In this document: positions 29,154 through 36,270 of the stretch, one piece after another
Numbering within the stretch: position 1 is the first letter of the stretch
Layout of the letters: every line of letters starts with the position of its first letter
Assembly: GCF_019977755.1 (NCBI RefSeq)
Contig: NZ_AP025144.1
Location: forward strand, 2,728,001-2,792,000
DNA: 64,000 nucleotides
Reading direction: 5' to 3'
From: Vibrio penaeicida
GTDB lineage: Bacteria; Pseudomonadota; Gammaproteobacteria; Enterobacterales; Vibrionaceae
Notes under the pieces: generated by a model
Databases searched by the model: none
What the model was told of the DNA's origin: nothing
Seen by the model: the letters and a program-made list of their open reading frames with translations, nothing else
Program-made: the position numbers and the translations under genes

Positions 29154-29557
29154 TAAGCCCTCTCCTTTTCGTCTTCTGGGTATTGAGCCCAGGGAAGCTG
29201 AAAATGTGGACCGTCTTTGAATGTCCTCCAGTCACCGCCCCACTCAATCGGAATTCGAAGCTCATCAGCCGCCTGTTTCATGGCGTCCGCAATCTTGTAG
29301 TAAAGTGGCCAACTCCAATCAACTGTTCCATCTACCCACGCCCCCAAGTCAACAGCATGACCGGTAAGGTGACGGCTTCGCAGGGTTGTTGACGCACCGG
29401 AACTGAGCAGGCGTCTTTGCCGTTCGATAGCTCTCAAACCTTCCAATACGGTGAAATCAACGGAGGTGATGTTAATCGCCCTTTCAACCACACGTACAAG
29501 GTCAGGGTGAACCCCAACTAAGTGTTGGCGTGAGCGTTTACCCAGTCGATAAGCCAT
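29153..29557 (-). CDS. Endolysin, M15 D-alanyl-D-alanine peptidase family
   Basis: 134 residues from the ATG at 29557 (AAGGGC upstream); a longer frame upstream runs through two terminators and is unlikely. The zinc peptidase motif SRHLTGHAVDL (H67, D70) and DGPHFQLP (H118) identify the M15 peptidase used by phages to cleave peptidoglycan cross-links. No signal peptide, so release depends on the neighbouring holins. Confidence 0.85.
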   Translation of the reverse strand: MAYRLGKRSRQHLVGVHPDLVRVVERAINITSVDFTVLEGLRAIERQRRLLSSGASTTLRSRHLTGHAVDLGAWVDGTVDWSWPLYYKIADAMKQAADELRIPIEWGGDWRTFKDGPHFQLPWAQYPEDEKERA

Positions 29558-29580
29558 TTTGATAGCCCTTAAAACGCGAA

Positions 29581-29642
29581 AACCCGGCACCTTAAGGCAA
29601 CCGGGTTTACAAACGAAAACGCCCCGAACTGAGTTCAGGGCG
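29581..29642 (-). terminator. Two consecutive terminators at the start of the late operon
   Basis: On the minus strand, a CGCCC/GGGCG stem (29620-29642) is followed by GTTTTCG, then an AACCCGG/CCGGGTT stem (29581-29607) is followed by TTTTCGCG. They lie between Q and the lysis genes, as the tR' terminator does in lambda, and are the expected targets of Q antitermination. Confidence 0.65.
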
Positions 29643-29710
29643 CATATCTTCATAATATGGGATTTAATCTAGTTGGTTGTGTACAAAAAATCAACTATTT
29701 TGACAAGGCG

Positions 29711-30067
29711 CTAAGCCACGTTGTCTATCGCCGCATCAACCCAAGCTGTGCCGGATTTCACCAGAACATCCGCTCTGCGTCGGTCAATATCGAGCCACCT
29801 GGCGACTTGAGAGACATTACTGCCACCGGTGTAAAACAACACCACTGCCTGCCCCATCTCTTCATCTCGGTGATTGAGCCTGGCGACGGCACTGTCCACC
29901 AACATGGCATCGTCATCATTGATGAGCGGAGAAGGCAAAGTTGAGCCCAGTAACTTCGTGAAAGTGGTGATGGACGGATAGCCCACGGTCAGGTCGCTAT
30001 TCACCCTCGCCCATCGTCCCCACTGCTCTAAGAGCCAAGGAGTGTTATGAGTAATAAGCTCCGCCAT
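29711..30067 (-). CDS. Late antiterminator, Q type
   Basis: 118 residues from the ATG at 30067 (AGAGGA upstream). LLEQWGRWARVNSDLTVGYPS, DDDAMLVDSAVARLNHRDEEMGQAVVLFY and VLVKSGTAWVDAAI match the Phage_antitermQ family. It includes a sigma-like helix-turn-helix (GNVSQVARWLDIDRRRADVLV region). It would load on RNA polymerase at the late promoter and read through the two terminators downstream. Confidence 0.78.
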   Translation of the reverse strand: MAELITHNTPWLLEQWGRWARVNSDLTVGYPSITTFTKLLGSTLPSPLINDDDAMLVDSAVARLNHRDEEMGQAVVLFYTGGSNVSQVARWLDIDRRRADVLVKSGTAWVDAAIDNVA

Positions 30068-30294
30068 AAATGTCCTCTCTTTTTTGAACGTGCAGATAAT
30101 GCGATGAAATCTTAGACCACTTAAGGGTTTCACTCATCATCTGACACAACTGCTTTGCGATAACCATAATCGCAAATGACCAATTAGGAAAGGGACAGAG
30201 AACGTGTTGGGCGGTTTGAATGACTGTCAATGCAGACAATAGATGATTATTGCCTATCTACCGGCGTAAGGCTCATATGTTTTATCTTCATTTT
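30068..30294. other. Junction between Q and the cassette array
   Basis: No convincing gene. A TTG-start frame of 64 codons overlaps Q by 23 bases and lacks a good ribosome-binding site. From 30247 the sequence TTATTGCCTATC...GGCGTAAGGCTCATATG repeats, with changes, the ends of the two IS110-type remnants at 36.2 and 37.4 kb. This marks the left edge of the array. Confidence 0.5.
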
Positions 30295-30714
30295 CTAGGA
30301 TTGAAACAAAGCTGAGAATCTTGCTGACCACTGTTTAGCATATTCGTAGTTACCGACCGACACTTGAATTAGAGGTGTATCAGTGTCGCTAATCGTAAAC
30401 TCCAGTTTGTTGTTAATTAATGAGTGCTTGTGTCTCCCGTTAACCGTTTTATTCTGTTCTGTATATGTATGCTGCCAACTGATCACCTTGCTAAATTCAA
30501 TTTTTTTACTAACCTCCACACCTACAAATGCAAGCATTTGGTTAGATTTGTCAACTAATACAACATAAGGTCTACCAACCATTTTATAATCTTCAGAGAA
30601 ACCTTCACTTTTGAGAGTTTCTATCAATGCTGCGCGCTTTTTACGCGCCTTTAATTCTGATGAAATAAAAAATACGACTAAAGCAACAACGCCTAAGCCC
30701 ACTAACCATTCCAT
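30295..30714 (-). CDS. Cassette protein: membrane-anchored, unknown function
   Basis: 139 residues from the ATG at 30714 (GGAGG six bases upstream). One N-terminal membrane helix (about 3-20), a basic stretch KARKKRAALIE, then a soluble beta-rich domain. No family recognised. It is the left-most cassette. Its 3' end meets an IS110-type end sequence instead of a normal attC. Confidence 0.6.
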   Translation of the reverse strand: MEWLVGLGVVALVVFFISSELKARKKRAALIETLKSEGFSEDYKMVGRPYVVLVDKSNQMLAFVGVEVSKKIEFSKVISWQHTYTEQNKTVNGRHKHSLINNKLEFTISDTDTPLIQVSVGNYEYAKQWSARFSALFQS

Positions 30715-30859
30715 TTTTAACCTCCAACACATTAACATTTATATACTTCATACCAACTAAGCCTAAAGTACTAATACCAAAACAGGAACTAAAGCTTATA
30801 TAGAGCATAATTCAATACTTTCATTGGAAATTGTGAGGATATTCAAAGTACTAGGTGAA

Positions 30860-30967
30860 CATAGCGCCCACTTAAACCGCTGCTGCCGCATTGCGCCTTA
30901 AACACAATTATTAATTGAAAACTAAAAATACAACGCGTTAGCTGTCGGTTTAAAACTTTTGTTATGA
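30860..30967 (-). other. attC site A
   Basis: On the minus strand it opens CATAACAAAAG, has a central AACGCGTTG, and closes GGTTTAAGTGGGCGCTATG. It follows the 31.1-31.8 kb gene pair. Confidence 0.75.
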
Positions 30968-31089
30968 TTTTCCAGATTTCACTTACAACTAACCCTAAAG
31001 TGATCTCATACGCAACCATTAAGCACTTAGTTGCATTCTAATGCAAAATCCATATTCTGTTCTGAAAGGTCACTAATAACATAAGCTCA

Positions 31090-31626
31090 ATGAAAGAAAA
31101 CCTACCATACACACTACCGAAAAACACAAAAGAGCAACTTAAAATCCTTTCAAAGATTACTTCTATCCCATCTAATCTCTTGGTAGATGCTGGAGAACTA
31201 GAAGTAGAAGCTATTTCATCTATGGTCTTGTATCGCCATATGGATAGACTTCAAAGGATTGAAGCCATGCGTTTAATTCGTAGCGTCCCGAACAGAGCAT
31301 TAATGGGTAAGATCATATCCAAAACACTTGATACAACGTATGTTAACCCTCAATGGGGGATTTGGTCGCTATCTAATGATGAGTTAAAGAAAGATATTGC
31401 GGTACATTCAACAATCGACTCTTTCGCAGGCTATGTTGGTGTTGGGGCTTCCGTGCTAAGTGGGAAAGACCTGGTCAAAGACTTGTGGTCTCTTAAGAGG
31501 ATGGGAAAGAAACATTGGGTAACGATTGTAATATGGGGTTGCATCTATTTTAATAAAAAAGAGCTAAATAAAGCACGCAACGAGCTAGAGAATAGAACAA
31601 CATTACAATCTTCGGGTATGTACTAA
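31090..31626 (+). CDS. Cassette protein of unknown function, upstream of a small membrane protein
   Basis: 178 residues, no recognised domain. The first half is helical (MKENLPYTLPKNTKEQLKIL). A moderately hydrophobic region with GYVGVGASVL is near 118-127 and another, WVTIVIWGCIYF, near 142-153, so it may associate with the membrane. It is encoded against the attC orientation with its own upstream region. The stop overlaps the next start (TAATG style coupling), making a two-gene unit. Confidence 0.6.
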   Translation: MKENLPYTLPKNTKEQLKILSKITSIPSNLLVDAGELEVEAISSMVLYRHMDRLQRIEAMRLIRSVPNRALMGKIISKTLDTTYVNPQWGIWSLSNDELKKDIAVHSTIDSFAGYVGVGASVLSGKDLVKDLWSLKRMGKKHWVTIVIWGCIYFNKKELNKARNELENRTTLQSSGMY

Positions 31627-31823
31627 TGATACAATCAATTATTATCAAAGTGCTATTCAGTATTTTTTTATTCGGCATGGTTGCTTGGTATTGGAACGAC
31701 TCAAGTGAGTCAACAAAGACTGGGTTATTTTTCTTTGTATTTACGCTAGCCTTTTTCCAAAATGCTTATTACACCCATAAGCTAGAAAAGCTGAAAGAGC
31801 AAAAGAAGAGCGAGCATTTATAA
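31626..31823 (+). CDS. Cassette small membrane protein with two helices
   Basis: 65 residues, with helices at about 5-22 and 32-48 and a charged C-terminus (HKLEKLKEQKKSEHL). Translation is coupled to the preceding gene. The pairing of a soluble or peripheral protein with a small membrane protein resembles immunity or defence pairs, but nothing shows this directly. Confidence 0.6.
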   Translation: MIQSIIIKVLFSIFLFGMVAWYWNDSSESTKTGLFFFVFTLAFFQNAYYTHKLEKLKEQKKSEHL

Positions 31824-31924
31824 CTTCAGCTTATACCGCAGACAACGCACAAAACACGCCTTAAACACAACGCATAGCAAAAATGCCACGCGTTGCGAAT
31901 CACTCTTAAACAGATTGTTATGCA
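31819..31924 (-). other. attC site B
   Basis: On the minus strand it opens GCATAACAATCTGTTTAAGAG, continues AACGCGTGGCATTTTTGC, and closes near GCTGAAGTTATAA. The opening overlaps the stop codon of the CoiA-like gene. It resembles the half attC at 58.42 kb closely. Confidence 0.8.
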
Positions 31925-32667
31925 ACTGCTCCATAGCGTCTTAAGAACTCTTCTTTGCGATGCGCTTGAATACAGAAAGAACTGAATTCGTTGAAGCGTT
32001 TTAGCTGCCATAGAATGCCCTTGCCAAAGTCAAGATACACTGGTTTCGTTGCATTTAACCACACTTGTTTTGGTCGTTTCCACTCATAGAAAAAATGACC
32101 AACATGAGTATCTTTAATTAAGCTCTCTATTTTATCAGATGAATGTATTTCGATTAGTTCATCTGGTTGGTATTCAGAAATATGGAAGTAGATAAAGTGT
32201 GTTTTATGATTCGTATTTTGAACGCCAATGTCCACCATAGATGCATGGTTCGGGTCTGGTAATGCAGCCCTTAACTTCATATTTTTGGCTAGGTTCCTAC
32301 CATTTACAACCCAAATCATATCTCCGTAGAATTGCTCACGAGACTGTAATTCCTTATGCGACATCGATGAGTTTTGGAACTCTAATACCATACCATTAGG
32401 TAATTTAACGTCTGCTATATGTTTTTCACCGACCTCATCAAAGTCGACAATCTCTTGATAGTCATTTGCCCAATGGTTTTTCCAGTCTCTGTGCCACTGA
32501 CTTTCATTATCCCACCAAGGGTCACATGAATCTTTGCGTGTATGAGCCCAATGCCAACGTACTTTAGTGCCACACTTAGACAGCGTAGGCTTGCCACAAA
32601 ACTGACATAAACCTTTTACCTTCGGAGACGGTTCCTGCCTAACTCCGTCAACTAACGAAAACTTCAT
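31918..32667 (-). CDS. Cassette protein: CoiA-like nuclease
   Basis: 249 residues. An N-terminal zinc ribbon (CQFCGKPTLSKCG) and W-H-W-A-H are followed by ESQWHRDWKNHW, E...HIADVKLPNGMVLEFQNSSM and REQFYGDMIWVVNG. This is the competence CoiA-like PD-(D/E)XK pattern, with D, E and Q in the expected catalytic order. Proteins of this kind occur as integron cassettes. A role in DNA uptake or defence is possible; no partner gene is present. Confidence 0.65.
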   Translation of the reverse strand: MKFSLVDGVRQEPSPKVKGLCQFCGKPTLSKCGTKVRWHWAHTRKDSCDPWWDNESQWHRDWKNHWANDYQEIVDFDEVGEKHIADVKLPNGMVLEFQNSSMSHKELQSREQFYGDMIWVVNGRNLAKNMKLRAALPDPNHASMVDIGVQNTNHKTHFIYFHISEYQPDELIEIHSSDKIESLIKDTHVGHFFYEWKRPKQVWLNATKPVYLDFGKGILWQLKRFNEFSSFCIQAHRKEEFLRRYGAVA

Positions 32668-32682
32668 TCTATCCTCTTGTTA

Positions 32683-32806
32683 CATAACAACTAATTAAGT
32701 AGCCAAAAGCGTCCCCATGGCGTTTCCGAAAACCACCGTAAACACAAAACCCAACGTAAGCCAAAAGTACCACGCGTTGTTTGTCGGTTTGAGGCTTTTG
32801 TTAGCC
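32683..32806 (-). other. attC site C
   Basis: On the minus strand it opens GGCTAACAAAAGCC, continues AACAACGCGTGGTACTTTTGG and closes ACTTAATTAGTTGTTATG. Its opening overlaps the stop codon of the small membrane gene. Confidence 0.8.
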
Positions 32807-33025
32807 ATTAGACAGCTTCGATGCGGCTATATATGCTAGCACCGAAAAAATGGCAACAACTATAAAACAGGGTAAGACATACTCAAATATGTATGGTGCA
32901 TTAGCGACTCTTTGCTCTTCACTCATATATGGGAACGATAGCTTCCTATATGCAACTAAAAACATTCCAAAATTTAGACCGCCTACTAGAAGGGCACTGA
33001 TAAGAAGGGAGATAATTTTTCTCAT
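32801..33025 (-). CDS. Cassette small membrane protein
   Basis: 74 residues with helices at about 5-27 and 49-69. The ribosome-binding site GGGAGGTG lies inside the end of the preceding truncated frame, so the two were probably coupled. No family recognised. Confidence 0.55.
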   Translation of the reverse strand: MRKIISLLISALLVGGLNFGMFLVAYRKLSFPYMSEEQRVANAPYIFEYVLPCFIVVAIFSVLAYIAASKLSNG

Positions 33026-33227
33026 TTACTTCACCTCCCAAAACCAAACTTCACGACTATCATTAAAATCAGACACAACACCAAAGAACTCATACAGGGA
33101 TCGTCTAAACATTCCGTCACTAGTGATTTCGTCTTTATTCCATAAATCAATATGATCTCCACTTCGGTTAGAAAAGGCTTCATAAAAGTGCCACGTATTG
33201 TTTGTCGGTTTGATGCTTTTGTTATAT
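33026..33227 (-). pseudogene. 5'-truncated cassette gene fused to half an attC site
   Basis: A minus-strand open frame ends ...FFGVVSDFNDSREVWFWEVK just before the next gene. Going upstream it has no start codon and runs straight into the first half of an attC (33181-33229). This looks like a deletion that joined the attC of the ccdAB cassette to the middle of another cassette's gene. Confidence 0.5.
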
Positions 33228-33229
33228 GT
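33181..33229 (-). other. Half attC site D (ccdAB cassette)
   Basis: On the minus strand CATATAACAAAAGC is followed by AACCGACAAACAATACGTGGCA, the first half of an attC. The second half (TTTAA-rich shoulder and GTTA end) is missing. Its first bases complement the start of the ccdAB cassette (TTATATG), as expected for one cassette. Confidence 0.6.
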
Positions 33230-33248
33230 TTAACTTTCGCCTATACTA

Positions 33249-33271
33249 TATGCGCATTATTAATGCGCATA
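33249..33271 (+). promoter_or_regulatory. ccdAB operator/promoter palindrome
   Basis: TATGCGCATTA and TAATGCGCATA form an almost perfect inverted repeat just before ccdA, next to a TATACT -10-like hexamer at 33242. It is the probable binding site for autorepression by CcdA/CcdB. Confidence 0.6.
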
Positions 33272-33281
33272 GGATTATTTT

Positions 33282-33527
33282 ATGGGAAACACATATAGCA
33301 AGAATGCACCAAAGAAAGCAACAAACCTTAGCTTAAACAGTGAGTTACTAGCCGAAGCTAAGCGCCTAAACATCAATCTATCCGCTACTATGGAGAAGGC
33401 ATTAGAAAAGGAAGTCAAACAACAATTAAAAGCCGAATGGTTAGAGGAAAACACTGAAGCGATTGAAGCTTGTAACGATTTGACAACAAAACACGGACTA
33501 TTTTCCGATTCATACCGAGTATTCTAA
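33282..33527 (+). CDS. ccdA: Antitoxin CcdA
   Basis: 81 residues. The N-terminal half (KKATNLSLNSELLAEAKRLNINLSATMEKAL) is a ribbon-helix-helix DNA-binding domain. The C-terminal half (EEVKQQL...WLEENTEAIEACNDLTTKHGLFSDSYRVF) is the flexible toxin-neutralising tail ending in the typical GLFSD-x-R-x-F. It represses its own promoter with CcdB. It is encoded against the attC orientation, as for toxin-antitoxin cassettes with their own promoters. Confidence 0.88.
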   Translation: MGNTYSKNAPKKATNLSLNSELLAEAKRLNINLSATMEKALEKEVKQQLKAEWLEENTEAIEACNDLTTKHGLFSDSYRVF

Positions 33528-33844
33528 TGCCTCAATTTACGCTTTATAAAAACAACGACAAGAGCACCGCTACCGCTTATCCATATTTTGTTGATGTCCA
33601 AAGCGAGTTGGTAGATTCACTTAATACTCGCTTAGTCATACCTTTAACGCCTATCGAACTACTAGAAAAAAAAGTACCAAGTCATTTATGTCCAATCATT
33701 CATATCGATGAAGGGGACTTCGTGATTCTTACCCACCAAATGGCTAGTGTACCTGTAGGGATTCTTGCGACCCCAGTCAACGAAATAAGTACGTTTAGAA
33801 ACGAAATAATTGCTGCAATAGACTTTTTGATCACTGGCATATAA
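33527..33844 (+). CDS. ccdB: Toxin CcdB
   Basis: 105 residues, the length of Vibrio CcdB. It begins MPQFTLYKNNDKSTATAYPYFVDVQSEL, has LVIPLTP and the C-terminal region ending IDFLITGI. CcdB poisons DNA gyrase. Its start overlaps the ccdA stop (TAATG). In integron arrays such cassettes counter-select loss of neighbours, and here they would also penalise loss of the prophage. Confidence 0.88.
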   Translation: MPQFTLYKNNDKSTATAYPYFVDVQSELVDSLNTRLVIPLTPIELLEKKVPSHLCPIIHIDEGDFVILTHQMASVPVGILATPVNEISTFRNEIIAAIDFLITGI

Positions 33845-33958
33845 TGCCAGCTTATGCCGCTGCCAACGCACTACAACGGCTACATCAATGCGCTTTAAAC
33901 ACTTAAGCCAATTCAAACCCAAAGCGTTGAGAATCTGAATGAAATCATTGTTATATGC
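33839..33958 (-). other. attC site E
   Basis: On the minus strand it opens GCATATAACAATGATTTC, with CAACGCTTTGGGTTTG, a TTAAGTGTTTAAAG shoulder, and closes GCAGCGGCATAAGC...ATTATATG. The last core base differs from the usual G. Confidence 0.7.
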
Positions 33959-33976
33959 CTGCACCCAAAGTAAGAA

Positions 33977-34255
33977 CTACAAGCTATATAGCCTTTTACG
34001 ATCTTTGCGATAACACTTAAAAGCCAAGACCCAGAGCGAAACCAAGGCAAACAAAGCTACCTTGTCGTATCTATGTAATAGCTTCCCAACTATGGCATCT
34101 TCCAAAGGTTTCATTACCCCTTGGAACTCAATTTCAGCGATGTAATATTTGCCGACCAATAAAATTACGACGTGAAAAACGACACCAAGAATCAATGCTA
34201 ATTGAGTTCTTTTGGATAATGAAAGCACATATAAAAATTCATATACAAAGTTCAT
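33977..34255 (-). CDS. Cassette small membrane protein
   Basis: 92 residues with hydrophobic segments at about 17-35 and 67-83 and basic ends (CYRKDRKRLYSL). It is one gene per cassette between sites E and F. No family recognised. Confidence 0.55.
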   Translation of the reverse strand: MNFVYEFLYVLSLSKRTQLALILGVVFHVVILLVGKYYIAEIEFQGVMKPLEDAIVGKLLHRYDKVALFALVSLWVLAFKCYRKDRKRLYSL

Positions 34256-34277
34256 TTTTACTTCCTAGCTGTATTGG

Positions 34278-34402
34278 CATATAACGCCCGCTTAAGCTGC
34301 TGCCACGCACTACAACAACTACCGCACAACACCTTAAACACTAGACCCACAGCAAACTGAAAGTGTCACACGTTGGTGGTCGGTTGAAGCTTTTTCATAT
34401 GC
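34278..34402 (-). other. attC site F
   Basis: On the minus strand it opens GCATATGAAAAAGCTTCAACC (variant first core) and closes GGCAGCAGCTTAAGCGGGCGTTATATGC, an almost classic Vibrio repeat end. Confidence 0.8.
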
Positions 34403-34409
34403 AACTTTT

Positions 34410-34544
34410 CTAACTTGGCAGTTTACAACGCCTTGCAGCTTTATGAAGAGCCTTCGCGAGATCTGATGTCATTTTATTAGGGTCAATATCTTTAGATTTC
34501 TCCCCAACATCACTTTTGTCTTTATGATTATTGGTCTTTTTCAT
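34410..34544 (-). CDS. Cassette micro-protein, third gene of the GNAT-like unit
   Basis: 44 residues, basic and Lys-rich (MKKTNNHKDKSDVGEKSKDI...KAARRCKLPS). The start overlaps the end of the previous gene by 17 bases in another frame, indicating translational coupling. It ends eight bases before the attC. Unknown function. Confidence 0.5.
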   Translation of the reverse strand: MKKTNNHKDKSDVGEKSKDIDPNKMTSDLAKALHKAARRCKLPS

Positions 34545-34701
34545 CATCGTTATTCTCATCAAGTATCTTATCCATCTGACCACCGGAAGCTAAAGCCTCT
34601 GGCTCTTCTTGGTTGCCAAGGGTATCTAGGAAATTCTTACTTACTCCTTTCCTTTCCTTGACACCTTTTATGTCTATCAATTTTCCTTTCTCTTCCTTCA
34701 T
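34528..34701 (-). CDS. Cassette micro-protein, second gene of the GNAT-like unit
   Basis: 57 residues: a basic N-terminal third (MKEEKGKLIDIKGVKERKG) and an acidic C-terminal half. It starts two bases after the stop of the GNAT-like gene. Unknown function; the spacing supports a real gene. Confidence 0.55.
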   Translation of the reverse strand: MKEEKGKLIDIKGVKERKGVSKNFLDTLGNQEEPEALASGGQMDKILDENNDDEKDQ

Positions 34702-34703
34702 AT

Positions 34704-35222
34704 TTACAGCCTCATAAACAAGTAGTCGCCTTTACTCACGTATGTTAACCCAAACGACTGATAGTAGTTTCTTACATCTGAATTAATAGGTTTCATTACC
34801 CGAATTTCGGTTGCTCCAAGTAACTCAGCATACGTAATCATTGTAAACAGAGTAGCAGGAAATACCCTAGGTCCAGATATTTCAGGGTTTGCTTCGATGA
34901 AATCCAACCTCATAGAAGAGCCGTAATATGTCGGGCGCCCTAACGATAAACTTAACAGTTCACCTTTTGACCAAACGGCCAACTCAAATCTCTTTGGATA
35001 CCTAAATTTAAACGCTGAATAACCTTCAACCCAATCCCAATCTACCTGCCTTTTTTCAGAGTTCGCCCACCATTTAGCCATTTTTAAGGCCTTACTATCA
35101 ATACATTTGAGTTCTATACTCTTGTACTCAGCTATTTTATTCAGCTTAATTTGAGCGGCTTTTACTGTGTTAAGCCTAACTTGAGAATAGCGCTGTTCAG
35201 CATCTAAATGCGTCGCTTTCAT
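34704..35222 (-). CDS. Cassette GNAT-like acetyltransferase-fold protein
   Basis: 172 residues. The C-terminal part (LFTMITYAELLGATEIRVMKPINSDVRNYYQSFGLTYVSKGDYLFMRL) has the GNAT ending, in which YYQSFGL matches the usual Y-x-x-x-GF segment. The N-terminus is helical. It heads a tight three-gene unit with two micro-proteins. Substrate unknown; a nucleic-acid modifying or toxin role cannot be judged from sequence. Confidence 0.55.
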   Translation of the reverse strand: MKATHLDAEQRYSQVRLNTVKAAQIKLNKIAEYKSIELKCIDSKALKMAKWWANSEKRQVDWDWVEGYSAFKFRYPKRFELAVWSKGELLSLSLGRPTYYGSSMRLDFIEANPEISGPRVFPATLFTMITYAELLGATEIRVMKPINSDVRNYYQSFGLTYVSKGDYLFMRL

Positions 35223-35334
35223 GATATCTCCTTTTCAAATGGAGACATCTTATTGACGACTGTACTTTAGGCAAAACTGAAAGCTGGTTTATAAGAAGTA
35301 CATCCCATTGATAAATTTGAAATTTTCACGCCTT

Positions 35335-35439
35335 GCATACAACCCAATTTAAGCAGATGCTAATGTAATAAATCCAAACAGTTCGCCGTAATCACAAATG
35401 CCACGCGTTTTTGGTAGGCTTGAGTTGATTGTTATACGC
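35335..35439 (-). other. attC site G
   Basis: On the minus strand it opens CGTATAACAATCAACTC, with AAAAACGCGTGGCATTTGTG, and closes TGCTTAAATTGGGTTGTATGC. Confidence 0.75.
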
Positions 35440-35881
35440 GTCCTAACGATGACGTAAGTTCGCTTACGATTCTTTGTTGGACATAAGGGAGGTACTCTTC
35501 ATAGAATGTTGCAGGACGTACGTTTGTAAGCTTTCCTTCGTCAACAGGCACCTTAATTTCGAAGCTCGTCTGCTTTACCCAATTAACCTTGATAAACAGT
35601 GCATTCCAATCAGATATATCAGCCGTACCATACTCTCCGGACTGTAAGCACTGAATAAAGCTTTTAGTAACGATACCGATACCTTTAACTTCGATATTGC
35701 GAATGTACCTCGGACTGACACTTTTTAAGTAGATAATATCGCCGACTTTTAATTGAGAAACCGCCTCATAAAGATCTTTAGAGTTGTCTTCATTCCAGCC
35801 AAGTACAAACTTGTTATTTTCAAAAAAATTTTCTTTAACTTCAGTGCCACCCCAATTTGATCCTGCGCCAAAAATCGCCAT
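35432..35881 (-). CDS. Cassette protein, possible EVE/PUA-like fold
   Basis: 149 residues. MAIFGAGSNWGGTEVKENFFENNKFVLGW is followed by LKVGDIIYLKSVSPRYIRNIEVKGIGIV, a pattern like EVE-type modified-base readers. No catalytic motif. EVE-like proteins occur in restriction/defence loci, but the fold is only suggested here. The stop overlaps attC G. Confidence 0.5.
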   Translation of the reverse strand: MAIFGAGSNWGGTEVKENFFENNKFVLGWNEDNSKDLYEAVSQLKVGDIIYLKSVSPRYIRNIEVKGIGIVTKSFIQCLQSGEYGTADISDWNALFIKVNWVKQTSFEIKVPVDEGKLTNVRPATFYEEYLPYVQQRIVSELTSSLGRV

Positions 35882-35911
35882 TTATCTCTCCATTACCATA
35901 TAAGAATATAA

Positions 35912-36267
35912 CGAATGACATGGATTCCCCCACCCTAGAGGCTGCCACACTGAGGTGGTATCGATTAACGCGGAGGCACCATGTCTAATTGTTCTTATTT
36001 TTGGCGGTATCAACATGGCGAAAAATCACTCTAGCATCCACGTCATCGATTCCAACGGGAAAGCTATTCTACACAAATCCGTCACCCACCCTAAACGCGA
36101 CTACTTTAACAGTTATTCGTCTATATGCATATAGTTGAAAGCGTGTAAAGGCGCACATTCGTGAACGAAATGACGAAACGAATTAGATGACTTTGTTGTT
36201 CGAAATGGATTGGCTGCTGACGCAGCCAAGAGAGTGTTATTGCCTATTGATAGGCGGAAGTCTCATA
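35912..36267. mobile_element. IS110/IS1111-type remnant, copy 1
   Basis: A plus-strand fragment MAKNHSSIHVIDSNGKAILHKSVT (from 36014) matches the N-terminus of IS110/IS1111 transposases (LAKNxFxxHxVDxxGK), then breaks off. It is followed by ~130 bp of non-coding end with the hairpins TTGGCTGC/GCAGCCAA and GCCTAT/ATAGGC. It sits where an attC is expected. A diverged copy is at 37096-37401. Confidence 0.65.
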
Positions 36268-36270
36268 TGT

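Noticed and set aside
30045..30239. 64-codon frame upstream of Q
   Set aside because: TTG start, no ribosome-binding site, no recognisable family, and it reaches the array junction; probably chance or a remnant.
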